From positions 1 through 37,197 of the forward strand of contig JBDIAR010000005.1 in the NCBI GenBank assembly GCA_039812545.1: a DNA stretch of 37,197 nucleotides. Reading direction: 5' to 3'. The notes beneath the pieces were generated by a model. The model was given only the letters and a program-made list of their open reading frames with translations. It made no database searches and was not told the origin of the DNA. Position 1 is the stretch's first letter. Each line of letters starts with the position of its first letter. This stretch comes from JBDIAR01 sp039812545. Lineage in GTDB: Bacteria > Actinomycetota > Actinomycetes > Actinomycetales > Dermatophilaceae. Of this stretch, positions 14,650-22,203 are shown one piece after another. The position numbers and the translations under genes are program-made.

Positions 14650-15575
14650 AAGTTGACGTTGTCGCCACCCTTGAGGCCCAGGATCTGGCGGGCTTCGGCG
14701 GGGGTCGCGACCTGCATACCGAGTTCTTCGAGGATCCGGCGGATCTTGGCGACCTGGGCGGCGTTGGAGGGTGCCAACTCCCCCGCGCCGATCCACAGCG
14801 AGTCCTCCAGGCCGACGCGGACGTGCGAGCCCATCGTCGCGGCGATCGTCGTGACCGTCATCTGATGGCGTCCGGCGCCGAGGACCGACCACTCGTACTG
14901 ATCGCCGAGCAGGCGGTTGGCGGTGCGGCGCATGTGCGCGATGTCCTCCGGGTGCGCGCCGATGCCGCCGAGGATGCCGAAGACCGACTGGACGAGGAGC
15001 GGCGGTTTGGCCAGGCCGCGCTGGACGAAGTGGGCGAGGTTGTAGAGATGTCCGATGTCGTAGCACTCGTACTCGAACTTCGTGCCGTTCTCGGTGCCCT
15101 TGGTGAGGATCGTCTCGATGTCGCCGAAGGTGTTGCGGAAGATCGCGTCCTTGCTGCCGGCCAGATAGGCGCGCTCCCAGTCGAACTGGAACTCGGTGTA
15201 CTTCTCCAGCATCGGGTAGAGCCCGAAGTTCATCGAGCCCATGTTGAGCGAGGCCAGTTCCGGCGCGAACTCCATCGCGGGGCGCATCCGCTCCAGGACG
15301 GTCATCGTGACCGAGCCGCCGGTGGTCAGGTTGACGACGGCGTCGGTGTTCGCCTTGATCTTGCCGAGGAAGGGTTCGTAGTCGGCCGGGTCCTGCGACG
15401 GGCGACCGTCCTCCGGTTTGCGGGTATGCAGGTGGAGGATCGCCGCGCCCGCCTCGGCCGCCGCGATCGCGTCGGTCGCGATCTGCTCCGCGGTGATCGG
15501 CAGGTACGGCGACATGCTCGGAGTGTGGATCGAGCCGGTGACGGCACAGCTGATGATGACCTTGCGCGCGGGCAT
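14646..15575 (-). CDS. BKACE family enzyme (beta-keto acid cleavage, DUF849)
   Basis: 309 residues from ATG 15575, with AGGA about 8 nt upstream. The fold is a TIM barrel with the zinc-binding His48-Leu-His50 in AAILHLHTRKP. NLTTGGS and SLNMGSMNFG, and the later QSVFGILGGIGA, are family blocks. BKACE enzymes condense a beta-keto acid with acetyl-CoA to give acetoacetate and a CoA ester; the founding member Kce acts in lysine fermentation. The substrate of this one cannot be predicted, and no acetoacetate-CoA genes are adjacent. An elaborate hairpin region lies upstream (15661-15747) and may regulate it. Confidence 0.9.
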   Translation of the reverse strand: MPARKVIISCAVTGSIHTPSMSPYLPITAEQIATDAIAAAEAGAAILHLHTRKPEDGRPSQDPADYEPFLGKIKANTDAVVNLTTGGSVTMTVLERMRPAMEFAPELASLNMGSMNFGLYPMLEKYTEFQFDWERAYLAGSKDAIFRNTFGDIETILTKGTENGTKFEYECYDIGHLYNLAHFVQRGLAKPPLLVQSVFGILGGIGAHPEDIAHMRRTANRLLGDQYEWSVLGAGRHQMTVTTIAATMGSHVRVGLEDSLWIGAGELAPSNAAQVAKIRRILEELGMQVATPAEARQILGLKGGDNVNF

Positions 15576-15660
15576 GCCTCGATCCTGTCGACTGCGCCAC
15601 CGGCCCACAAGGGGTGCCTGCGGGTTGCCGGTCGGGAGGACGCCCGACCCATTCGGATTG

Positions 15661-15747
15661 TGCTGGTCTGCTCGAACTGTCGCTGATCGAGCGCTGCTGC
15701 ACTCGATCAGGCAGGGTTCGAGCGGACCAGCACAGTTCGAGCCGACC
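15661..15747. other. Long inverted repeat with alternative pairing partners
   Basis: Arms 15661-15691 and 15702-15732 can pair over 31 bp with 26 Watson-Crick pairs, two G-U pairs and three mismatches, around a 10-nt loop. The sub-arm 15665-15680 also pairs with 15732-15747 at 15 of 16 positions. The two structures exclude each other. The region lies between rpsT and the BKACE gene, both read on the minus strand. Confidence 0.75.
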
Positions 15748-15790
15748 GGTCCCGGGCCTTCGGGTCCTGGCGAGGGTCCCCCAACCGCGA

Positions 15791-15821
15791 CGCCCCCGTC
15801 CCGAACGATCGGGCGGGGGCG
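15791..15821 (-). terminator. rpsT terminator hairpin
   Basis: CGCCCCCG (15791-15798) pairs with CGGGGGCG (15814-15821), and CCCGA pairs with TCGGG inside it; one T is bulged and the loop is ACGA. It begins 26 bp past the rpsT stop. No T-run follows. Confidence 0.75.
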
Positions 15822-15847
15822 TTACGGTGCCGTGCTGACGCGATGGC

Positions 15848-16108
15848 TCAGAGCGAGGCGTTCTTCTTGGCCATCGCCGACTTCTTGTTGGCGGCCTGAT
15901 TGGCGTGGATGACGCCCTTGGAGACCGCCTTGTCGAGCTTGGCGGACGCCTGCTTCAGGGCCACGGCTGCGCCATCCTTGTCGCCGCTGGCCGCGGCCTC
16001 GCGGAAGCGCCGGATCCAGGTGCGCAGTTCGGACTTGACCGCCTTGTTGCGCTCGGTGCGCTTCTCGTTGGTCTTAATGCGCTTGAGCTGGGACTTGATA
16101 TTTGCCAC
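15848..16108 (-). CDS. rpsT: 30S ribosomal protein S20
   Basis: 86 residues, the normal size. The N-terminus (M)ANIKSQLKRIKTNEKRTERN and the C-terminal VIHANQAANKKSAMAKKNASL are diagnostic of S20. The protein binds the 16S rRNA 5' domain and helix 44. The start is GTG 16108 with only a weak purine run (AAGAA) before it. It lies between holA and lepA as in many actinobacteria, but 254 bp separate it from holA and hold a separate promoter candidate and leader hairpins. A terminator hairpin follows the gene. Confidence 0.97.
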   Translation of the reverse strand: MANIKSQLKRIKTNEKRTERNKAVKSELRTWIRRFREAAASGDKDGAAVALKQASAKLDKAVSKGVIHANQAANKKSAMAKKNASL

Positions 16109-16156
16109 GTGGTTCTTTCTTGCCGGTCGAATGGTTGCCGTTGAGAGGGCGGCAGT

Positions 16157-16200
16157 CGCGACTCGGGACCGGGCGTGGGGACACCCGTGGTTGAGTCGCG
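16157..16200 (-). other. Hairpin in the rpsT 5' leader
   Basis: CGCGACTC (16157-16164) and GAGTCGCG (16193-16200) are perfect complements. Inside the 28-nt loop a smaller stem, GGGTGT/ACGCCC on the minus strand, can form. S20 synthesis is autoregulated in other bacteria, but I recognise no conserved ligand motif here. Confidence 0.5.
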
Positions 16201-16248
16201 CTGGGTCATGCTGCATACGCGCACGACCAGGCGCGCACGCGAGGAGCA

Positions 16249-16277
16249 AATCTACCAGCGGCCCGCACGGCCCCCAA
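16249..16277 (-). promoter_or_regulatory. Candidate rpsT promoter
   Basis: TTGGGG (16277-16272), a 17-bp spacer and TAGATT (16254-16249) on the minus strand. The transcript would carry a leader of about 130 nt containing the hairpin at 16157-16200. Confidence 0.45.
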
Positions 16278-16285
16278 ACCGCCCT

Positions 16286-16333
16286 CCCGGTCCCGCGCCC
16301 GGTCCCGCGGCCGGTCTTGCTCCCGGTCCCGGC
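16286..16333. repeat. Four-copy 12-bp tandem repeat
   Basis: CCCGGTCCCGCG occurs twice exactly, then as two variants (GCCGGTCTTGCT and CCCGGTCCCGGC). The array is between the holA stop and the rpsT promoter candidate. I see no gene in it. Confidence 0.7.
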
Positions 16334-16362
16334 TCCTGGGCGGAACGCACGAGCCGTCGTGG

Positions 16363-17376
16363 TCACTCGCTCTGCGTTCGGGCCCGCGCGATCGTGACGA
16401 GAACCCGCTCCACGGCATACTCCGGGTCGCGCCCGCCCCCTTTGACCTCGAAATCGGCCGCCGCCACCGCGGCAATGGCGGTCGCCAGCCCGTCGTCGCT
16501 CCACGGTCCGAGCGCCCGGCGGGCCCGGTCGACCTGCCATGGCGCCATGCCGAGGGACGAGGCGATCTGAGCGGCGGGCGCACGTCCGGCGCCGGACACC
16601 TTCGCCAGGTTGCGCAGTTGGCCGGCCAGAACGGCGACGATCGGCACGGGATCCAACCCGGTGGCACTGGCATGCCGGAACAACCGCAGCGCCTCTCCGG
16701 CCTGACCGGCGATCGCCGCGTCGGCGATCCGAAAGCCCGTCGCCTCCACCTTGCCGCCGTGATACCGCTCGACGACCTGGTCGTCGACAACCCCCTCGGT
16801 GTCCTCGACGAGCTGCCGGCACGCCGATGCCAACTCCCGCAGGTCCTTGCCGACGGCCTCGACCAGCGCCCGGGCGCCCTCCCTGGTGATCTTGCGACCA
16901 CCCGAGCGGAACTCCCCCAGCACGAACTCGAACTTGTCGCCGTCGCTCTTGACCAGCGGCGCCTCGATCACCCGCGCACCGGCCTTCTTGAGCGCATCGA
17001 GCGCCTTCTTGCCGCGAGTGCCGCCGCCGTGTTCGACCACGAGCGTCACATCGGCAGCGGGATCGGCAAGGTAGCTCAACACCTCCTCGACGAGTGCGTC
17101 GGGGCCCTCGTGCGCGTCGGCGATCACGACACACTTGGCGCCGCCGAACAGCGACGGGCTGGTCTGAACGGCCAGGTCCGTCCGCGCGTAACCGGGTCCG
17201 TCCAACACGACCAACTCGACGTCCGGATCGACGTCGCGCAGGGCTCGCAGGATGCTCGCGCGGGCGCGTTCGACGAGAAGTCCCTCGGGTCCGCTGATCA
17301 GGACCAGGGCAGGTATGCCGGGCACGTCTCCTCCGTTCCACTCGGCGCCGGCTGCGCGATCCGGTGCCGTGGTCAT
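16363..17376 (-). CDS. holA: DNA polymerase III subunit delta
   Basis: 337 residues from ATG 17376. The N-terminal AAA-like domain shows PALVLISGPEGLLVERA and the switch segment SPSLFGGAKCVVIAD; the collar domain holds RIADAAIAGQAGEALRLFRH and PIVAVLAGQLRNLAKV, then APAAQIASSLGMAPWQVDRA. This is the standard delta layout. Delta opens the beta clamp within the clamp loader. A longer frame to 17490 is open but its first residues are low-complexity and overlap the divergent methyltransferase-like gene, so the shorter start is preferred although its Shine-Dalgarno is weak. Confidence 0.93.
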   Translation of the reverse strand: MTTAPDRAAGAEWNGGDVPGIPALVLISGPEGLLVERARASILRALRDVDPDVELVVLDGPGYARTDLAVQTSPSLFGGAKCVVIADAHEGPDALVEEVLSYLADPAADVTLVVEHGGGTRGKKALDALKKAGARVIEAPLVKSDGDKFEFVLGEFRSGGRKITREGARALVEAVGKDLRELASACRQLVEDTEGVVDDQVVERYHGGKVEATGFRIADAAIAGQAGEALRLFRHASATGLDPVPIVAVLAGQLRNLAKVSGAGRAPAAQIASSLGMAPWQVDRARRALGPWSDDGLATAIAAVAAADFEVKGGGRDPEYAVERVLVTIARARTQSE

Positions 17377-17423
17377 CTCAACCGCGTCGATCCGAGCCTG
17401 CCATGACCCACCGACACCTCGGG

Positions 17424-17429
17424 CATGAT
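17424..17429 (+). promoter_or_regulatory. -10-like element before the methyltransferase-like gene
   Basis: CATGAT, 6 nt before ATG 17436. An AGG at 17431 could alternatively act as a weak ribosome-binding site. Confidence 0.35.
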
Positions 17430-17435
17430 GAGGCG

Positions 17436-18092
17436 ATGACGAACTCGGAGCCGGGGCAGCTGCGCGACTACGTCGCCTGGCATTCGGCATACGACGAGCC
17501 GGATTCGGAGCTCTCCAGGCGCCTGCGCCGCGTCCAGTTCCACATCGGCGCGGTCCTCGACCGCACTGCTCCCGAACCAGTGCGCGTGCTGAGTTCGTGC
17601 GCCGGCGAAGGCCGCGACCTGCTGGGCGTCCTGGCCGCCCGCGACGACACGGCTAGGGTGAGCGGCGCCCTGCTCGAACTCCACCCCCAGGTGGCCGCGA
17701 CCGCCCGCGCGACCGTCGAACGGCTCGACCTGACCGGACTCGTCGTCCGCGAGGTGGACGCCTCGACGTCCGACGCCTACGCCGAGGACGTCCCCGCCGA
17801 CCTGGTCCTGCTCAGCGGCATCATGGGCAATATCAGCGCCGATGACATCCACCGGCTGGTCGCCACCGCCCCGCAGTTCTGCGCCCCGGGCGCGACCGTG
17901 ATCTGGACCCGCGGAGCGATGACGCCGGACCTCGGCCCGCAGATCCGGCAGTGGTTCCTCGAGGCCGGGTTCGAGGAACTCGCGTGCGACGAGTACGTGG
18001 AGGGGTCTTCGATGCGCGTCGGCGTGGTCCGGTATGCCGGTCCGCCGGTGCCGCTCGAACCCGGCCGCCGGCTCTTCACGTTCTACCGCTGA
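17436..18092 (+). CDS. Class I SAM-dependent methyltransferase-like protein
   Basis: 218 residues. VRVLSSCAGEGRDLLGVLA (about 49-67) occupies the place of motif I, the glycine-rich cofactor loop, but with SSCAGEG instead of LDLGCGxG. LLELHPQVAATARA follows as motif II, and DLVLLSGIMGNIS as motif IV. The C-terminal EACDEYVEG-like region ends with RRLFTFYR, a common ending in a group of uncharacterised actinobacterial proteins. Cofactor binding is likely, but the substrate is unknown. ATG 17436 is preferred to ATG 17403. The gene is divergent from holA and converges on the helicase gene 25 bp away. Confidence 0.75.
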   Translation: MTNSEPGQLRDYVAWHSAYDEPDSELSRRLRRVQFHIGAVLDRTAPEPVRVLSSCAGEGRDLLGVLAARDDTARVSGALLELHPQVAATARATVERLDLTGLVVREVDASTSDAYAEDVPADLVLLSGIMGNISADDIHRLVATAPQFCAPGATVIWTRGAMTPDLGPQIRQWFLEAGFEELACDEYVEGSSMRVGVVRYAGPPVPLEPGRRLFTFYR

Positions 18093-18117
18093 GAACCGCC
18101 GCGTCGCGGCATCTCCT

Positions 18118-20337
18118 TCACAGATCGAGGCGCAGGTCGGGCCGGGTCAGTTCCAACTGGCGGACCCGGGCCAGGACGGCTTCGACGGGGTGCCCGAAAT
18201 GTTCGGCGATGTCCTCGTCGGGCACGTCGGCGGCGATCGCCTCGCGCAGTTCTTCGTCCATGTCCGCGGTCCAGGCCACTCCGGCGGTCACCGAGGTCCG
18301 AGCGGAGGGCGGCGCCGGCGGAGGCGGCGCGACCGGTCCCCCGGTATCCTCGGCCAGCGCGCGCAGCCCCGGCTCGTCCACCGGCAGGACCTCCGGCGCC
18401 GAGACGTCCAGTCGCGCGAGCGCGCCCAAGACCAGGTCGCGGTCGGTCGTCGGCCAGAACGGCGGCAGCGATCGCTGGAGGAAACCGGCATAGCGAGCCG
18501 TTCGCATACGCGAGTCGAGGAAGGCGACGACTCCACGGTCGTCGGCCCGCCGGATCAGCCGGCCGCTGCCCTGGGCCAGCCGCAGCGCCGCGTGAGTGGC
18601 GGAGACGGCCATGAAGCCGTTGCCGCCCATCTTGGCGATCGCCTCGGTGCGAGCGGAGGCGAGCGGGTCGTCCGGGCGCGGGAAGGGGATCCGGTCGATG
18701 ACGACCAGCTGGCAGGAGCTGCCCGGCACGTCGACGCCCTGCCACAGCGTCAGCGTGCCGAACAGGCAGGTCCGGGCGGACCGGGCGAAATTGCGCACGA
18801 GGGTGGTGATCTGGTCCTCGCCCTGACAGAGGATCTCGATGTCGGTCCCGTCCGCCTCGAAGCGGCCCCGCAACTCCTCGGCCGCCGCCTGCGCGGCCCG
18901 CATCGAGGAGAACAGCCCCAGGGTCCGCCCGCCGGCAGCCCGCACGAGGGCCTCGATCTCGTCGATGGTCCCGCTCGCGGTCCCGTCGCGGCCGGGCGGC
19001 GGCAGGTGCGCCGCGACATAGGCGATCGCCTGTCGGCCGTAGTCGAACGGGCTCCCGACGTCGTCCGCCTGCCAGGCCGGGGCACCGTCCCCGCGTAATC
19101 CGATGGTGCCGGCGACCGCGTCGAAGGTTCCGCCGAGTTCGATCGTCGCCGAGGTGAGGACGACGGTGCGTTCGTGGAAGATCTTGTCCCGCACCAGCAT
19201 CGCCACGCTCATCGGCGCGACCCGCAATACCTTCCCCCGGCGCGGCTCGTCCGAGAGCCACAGAACGTCGAGTTCGCGGCCCTCCAGGATCCGGGCGGTG
19301 GTCTCGTGCAGTTCCTCGACGGCGACCCGGGCGACCTGTCGCGCGCCGTCGGCATCGCCGGGGTTGTCGGGTTTGAGTTCGCCGGTCAGTGCGCGCGTCA
19401 CGTCACGGATCGTGGTGACCGCCAAGGAGATGGCGTCCGGTATGCCGTGGGTCAAGCGACCTTCTCTGGCGTCGGCGAACGCCGCCTCCAGCAGGGCGGC
19501 GCCGTCCTCCAGCGGCCCGATGTCGTCGGCGAACTTGGCCGCCCGGCGCGCCGCGGCGGTCACCGTGGCCGCCGTCAGTTCGTCGGTGATCGTCGAGGTG
19601 ACCCGGTCGACGAGTTCGTGCGCCTCGTCGATGACGAGCAGATCGTGTTCGGGCAGCATCTGACGGCCCTCGAAGGCGTCGATCGCCATGAACGAGTGGT
19701 TGGTCACCACGACGTCGACGTGCTGCGCCTGCGCACGGGCCCGCTCGACGAAACACTCCTCGACCATCGGGCACTTGCCGCCCAGGCACTCCTGCGCCGA
19801 GACCGACACCTGCCGCCAGGCCTGTTCGGAGACCCCGGGAACGAGCCGATCGCGGTCGCCGGTGTCGCTGTCCTGCGCCCAGCGCCGGACCCGCACGACT
19901 TCCTGCCCGAGACGCGAGGTTCCGACCGCGGCCTCGGCCCCGAACAGCGCGTCCGCGTCGTCGGGGAACCCGCCCTCCAGCTTGTGCAGGCACACGTAGT
20001 TCCGGCGTCCCTTGACGAGGGCGAAGGTGGGTTTGCGGCCGAGCAGGGGCGCCAGCGCGCCGGCCAGCCTCGGCAGGTCTCGGTCCACGATCTGGGCCTG
20101 CAACGCGATCGTCGCGGTGGCCACGACAACGGGTTTGCGGTGTTCGAAGGCGTGCCGGACGCTCGGGACGAGGTACGCGAGCGACTTGCCGGTGCCGGTG
20201 CCCGCCTGGACGAGCAGGTGTTCCCCGGTGTCGACGGCGCGCTGGACCGCGTGGGCCATCCGCACCTGCCCCGGACGCTCCTGACCGCCGACCCCCGCCA
20301 CGGCTGCGTGCAGCAGCACATCGAGATCGACGATCAT
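18118..20337 (-). CDS. dinG: DinG/XPD-type ATP-dependent DNA helicase
   Basis: 739 residues. Motif I is AGTGTGKS (45-52), motif II VIDEAHE (235-241), and motif VI QGSGRLIRRADDRG lies in the C-terminal helicase half. Four cysteines (116, 184, 189, 195) between motifs I and II are placed as in the Fe-S cluster domain of the XPD/DinG family. DinG unwinds 5' to 3' and removes R-loops and DNA structures. The last 70 residues form an extra module, WTADMDEELREAI then DEDIAEHFGHPVEAVLARVR, which looks like a helix-turn-helix tail. A -10-like TAGGCT (20349-20344) ends 6 nt before the ATG. The symbol marks the family; orthology to E. coli dinG is not claimed. Confidence 0.92.
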   Translation of the reverse strand: MIVDLDVLLHAAVAGVGGQERPGQVRMAHAVQRAVDTGEHLLVQAGTGTGKSLAYLVPSVRHAFEHRKPVVVATATIALQAQIVDRDLPRLAGALAPLLGRKPTFALVKGRRNYVCLHKLEGGFPDDADALFGAEAAVGTSRLGQEVVRVRRWAQDSDTGDRDRLVPGVSEQAWRQVSVSAQECLGGKCPMVEECFVERARAQAQHVDVVVTNHSFMAIDAFEGRQMLPEHDLLVIDEAHELVDRVTSTITDELTAATVTAAARRAAKFADDIGPLEDGAALLEAAFADAREGRLTHGIPDAISLAVTTIRDVTRALTGELKPDNPGDADGARQVARVAVEELHETTARILEGRELDVLWLSDEPRRGKVLRVAPMSVAMLVRDKIFHERTVVLTSATIELGGTFDAVAGTIGLRGDGAPAWQADDVGSPFDYGRQAIAYVAAHLPPPGRDGTASGTIDEIEALVRAAGGRTLGLFSSMRAAQAAAEELRGRFEADGTDIEILCQGEDQITTLVRNFARSARTCLFGTLTLWQGVDVPGSSCQLVVIDRIPFPRPDDPLASARTEAIAKMGGNGFMAVSATHAALRLAQGSGRLIRRADDRGVVAFLDSRMRTARYAGFLQRSLPPFWPTTDRDLVLGALARLDVSAPEVLPVDEPGLRALAEDTGGPVAPPPPAPPSARTSVTAGVAWTADMDEELREAIAADVPDEDIAEHFGHPVEAVLARVRQLELTRPDLRLDL

Positions 20338-20343
20338 CCCGAC

Positions 20344-20349
20344 AGCCTA
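20344..20349 (-). promoter_or_regulatory. -10-like element of a leaderless helicase transcript
   Basis: TAGGCT on the minus strand, exactly 6 nt before ATG 20337. Confidence 0.45.
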
Positions 20350-20454
20350 CGGCGGCGACAGCGTGGCTTCGGCGCACGACCCGTCGGCCGGCTGCCCGGC
20401 CAGGCATACCAGCGGTGAGGGACGAGCGGGGCCGGCGCCTCCTGCCCGGTCCGG

Positions 20455-20460
20455 TACGTT
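20455..20460 (+). promoter_or_regulatory. -10-like element before the PCD/VOC fusion gene
   Basis: TACGTT, 8 nt before ATG 20469, with no Shine-Dalgarno. Confidence 0.35.
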
Positions 20461-20468
20461 GACTGGGC

Positions 20469-21197
20469 ATGGACATGATTTCGGGAGACCAGATTCGGCG
20501 GGCCAACCTGGCCGACTGGCGGAAGCTGGCTCAGGGACTGCACGCTCGATTCCTCGTCGAGGACTTCTCGGCAGCGGTCGGGCTGCTGCAGGCGGTGAGT
20601 GCGCTCGGTGCGGACGTCGACGAGCATCTGCGAGTACGGCTCGGCAGGGGTTTCGTGGACTGTGAGTTGGTGAGTGACCACGCGATCTACCGTGACGACG
20701 CAGGCACGGAACACACCGTCGAATGGGTTACGCAACTCGACATCGACCTTGCGCGGCGGATCTCCGACATCGCCGCCGAGCAACTGGTGCGCGCGGACCC
20801 GAGTGCCGTAAGCGAGCTCGAGCTCGGTTTGGACACGGTGAGCTCGGCGAGCGTCGCCCCGGTGTGGGCGGCTCTGTTGACCGGTGACGCGGGCTCGATG
20901 GGACGGGGGACACCGGGCGACGAAATCCGGGATTCCACGGTCCGGGTGCCCAATCTCTGGTTCGACGAGGTGCCCAGCTCCGCGGATGGTCACCACGAGA
21001 GCCGGGACCAGGGGCAACGGTTCCACGTCGAGGTCTACGTCGCACCCGAGGTCGTTGCCGGGCGCATCGCCGCCGTCCTGGCCGCCGGTGGGACGATCGT
21101 CGATGACAGTCAATCTCCAGGGCTCACCGTCCTCGCCGACCCCGCCGGCAATCGCGGCGTCCTGTGCGCCTCCGTGTCGAGCGATACGCAGGACTAG
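20469..21197 (+). CDS. Pterin-4a-carbinolamine dehydratase-like domain fused to a VOC domain
   Basis: 242 residues. The N-terminal 100 residues look like a PCD fold: DWRKLAQGLHARFLVEDFSA, LLQAVSALGADVDEHLRVRL, then TVEWVTQLDIDLARRISDIA. The usual PCD catalytic histidines (an HHP-type motif and a later TH pair) are not clearly kept, with only one His in DEHLRV. The C-terminal half, after about 120, resembles a glyoxalase-like domain (PVWAALLTGD, RFHVEVYVAPEVVAGRIAAV, LTVLADPAGNRGVLCA). The fusion is known in actinobacteria but its reaction is not. It is not adjacent to other pterin genes. ATG 20469 is preferred; ATG 20475 is in frame. Confidence 0.78.
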   Translation: MDMISGDQIRRANLADWRKLAQGLHARFLVEDFSAAVGLLQAVSALGADVDEHLRVRLGRGFVDCELVSDHAIYRDDAGTEHTVEWVTQLDIDLARRISDIAAEQLVRADPSAVSELELGLDTVSSASVAPVWAALLTGDAGSMGRGTPGDEIRDSTVRVPNLWFDEVPSSADGHHESRDQGQRFHVEVYVAPEVVAGRIAAVLAAGGTIVDDSQSPGLTVLADPAGNRGVLCASVSSDTQD

Positions 21198-21253
21198 GGC
21201 ACGGCTCGGGCCAGGGCACGGCCCCGGCCTACAGGATCTCCCGCCAGGCGGTG

Positions 21254-21283
21254 TTGACCAGGCAACTTAGGTATGCCTAACTT
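21254..21283 (+). promoter_or_regulatory. efe operon promoter
   Basis: TTGACC (21254-21259), an 18-bp spacer, and TAACTT (21278-21283). The -10 lies inside the first iron box, so repressor binding would block RNA polymerase directly. Confidence 0.65.
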
Positions 21284-21285
21284 AG
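21267..21285. promoter_or_regulatory. DtxR/IdeR-type iron box 1
   Basis: TTAGGTATGCCTAACTTAG is close to the 19-bp consensus TTAGGTTAGCCTAACCTAA. It overlaps the -10 element of the efe promoter. Confidence 0.85.
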
Positions 21286-21292
21286 GGTGACC

Positions 21293-21311
21293 TTAGTAAG
21301 GCATACCTAAG
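21293..21311. promoter_or_regulatory. DtxR/IdeR-type iron box 2, inverted
   Basis: TTAGTAAGGCATACCTAAG; its reverse complement, CTTAGGTATGCCTTACTAA, resembles box 1. The two boxes are separated by 7 bp and point towards each other, suggesting two dimers. Confidence 0.8.
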
Positions 21312-21342
21312 CAGCTCCCCGGCGCGGAAGGAAACCAGCCGC

Positions 21343-22203
21343 ATGCTCGCCAATTATCTGATCGGCCTGCGGGAGGGCCTGGAGGCGGCGCTCGTCGTCG
21401 TCATCCTCGTCACCGCCCTGGTCCGGCTCGGACGCCGAGACCTGATCTCGCATGTCTGGCTGGGCGTCGGCGCGGCCGTGCTCATGTCACTCGCGTTCGG
21501 CGCTCTGCTGACCTTCGGACCCCAGTCGCTGACCTTCGAGGCGCAGGAGGCCATCGGGGGCATCCTGTCCATCGTCGCGGTCGGGTTCGTCACCTGGATG
21601 ATCTTCTGGATGGCCCGCTCCGCTCGGGGTCTGTCAGCGGAGCTGCGCGAGAAGGTGGGGCTTGGCGCCCAGCGCCGGCGCGGGTTGGTCGTCGTCGCGG
21701 TGCTCGGTGTCGGCCGCGAGGGCCTGGAGACGGCCCTATTCCTGTGGGCCGCGACGAAGGCCGCAGCCCGGGACGACGGTTCGACGCTGGCCCCGATCGC
21801 CGGCGCCGGGCTCGGGCTGGCCACTGCGGTCGCGCTGGGCTGGCTCTTCTACCGCGGGGCGGTCCGGATCAACCTGGGGGCCTTCTTCGCCTGGACCGGC
21901 GGCCTGCTCGTCCTCATCGCCGCAGGCGTGTTGTCCTACGGAGTCCACGACCTGCAGGAGGCCGGCATCCTGCCCGGACTGAACTCCCTCGCCTTCGACA
22001 TCAGCCATCTCCTGGACCCCAACACGTTGCTTGCGACTCTGCTCAAGGGCGTGTTCAACCTCTCCCCCGCTACCACCTGGCTCGAGGCCGCAGCCTGGCT
22101 GCTGTATGCCGTGCCGGTGCTCTTCTTCTTCGTCCGGTCGATCCGGCGCCCAGCGACGCGAGCCGCGGCCGCACAGCGCGCCGTGGCGGGGACGGCAGCA
22201 TGA
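21343..22203 (+). CDS. efeU: Iron permease EfeU (FTR1 family)
   Basis: 286 residues with about seven hydrophobic helices. Two REGLE iron-transfer motifs are present: Arg10-Glu14 in helix 1 (LIGLREGLEAAL) and Arg125-Glu129 (GVGREGLETALF). This is the full complement for ferrous or ferric iron transfer through the membrane in FTR1-type permeases. GGAAGGAAA gives a good ribosome-binding site before ATG 21343. The TGA stop overlaps efeO in ATGA. The promoter carries two iron boxes, so expression should rise when iron is scarce. Confidence 0.95.
   Translation: MLANYLIGLREGLEAALVVVILVTALVRLGRRDLISHVWLGVGAAVLMSLAFGALLTFGPQSLTFEAQEAIGGILSIVAVGFVTWMIFWMARSARGLSAELREKVGLGAQRRRGLVVVAVLGVGREGLETALFLWAATKAAARDDGSTLAPIAGAGLGLATAVALGWLFYRGAVRINLGAFFAWTGGLLVLIAAGVLSYGVHDLQEAGILPGLNSLAFDISHLLDPNTLLATLLKGVFNLSPATTWLEAAAWLLYAVPVLFFFVRSIRRPATRAAAAQRAVAGTAA

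Noticed and set aside
15661..15732. Possible tRNA: 72 nt, paired ends TGCTGGTC/GACCAGCA and a GGTTCGAG segment
   Set aside because: No T-stem or D-arm can be formed around TTCGA with correct lengths, and no anticodon arm exists. The long hairpin explains the pairing.
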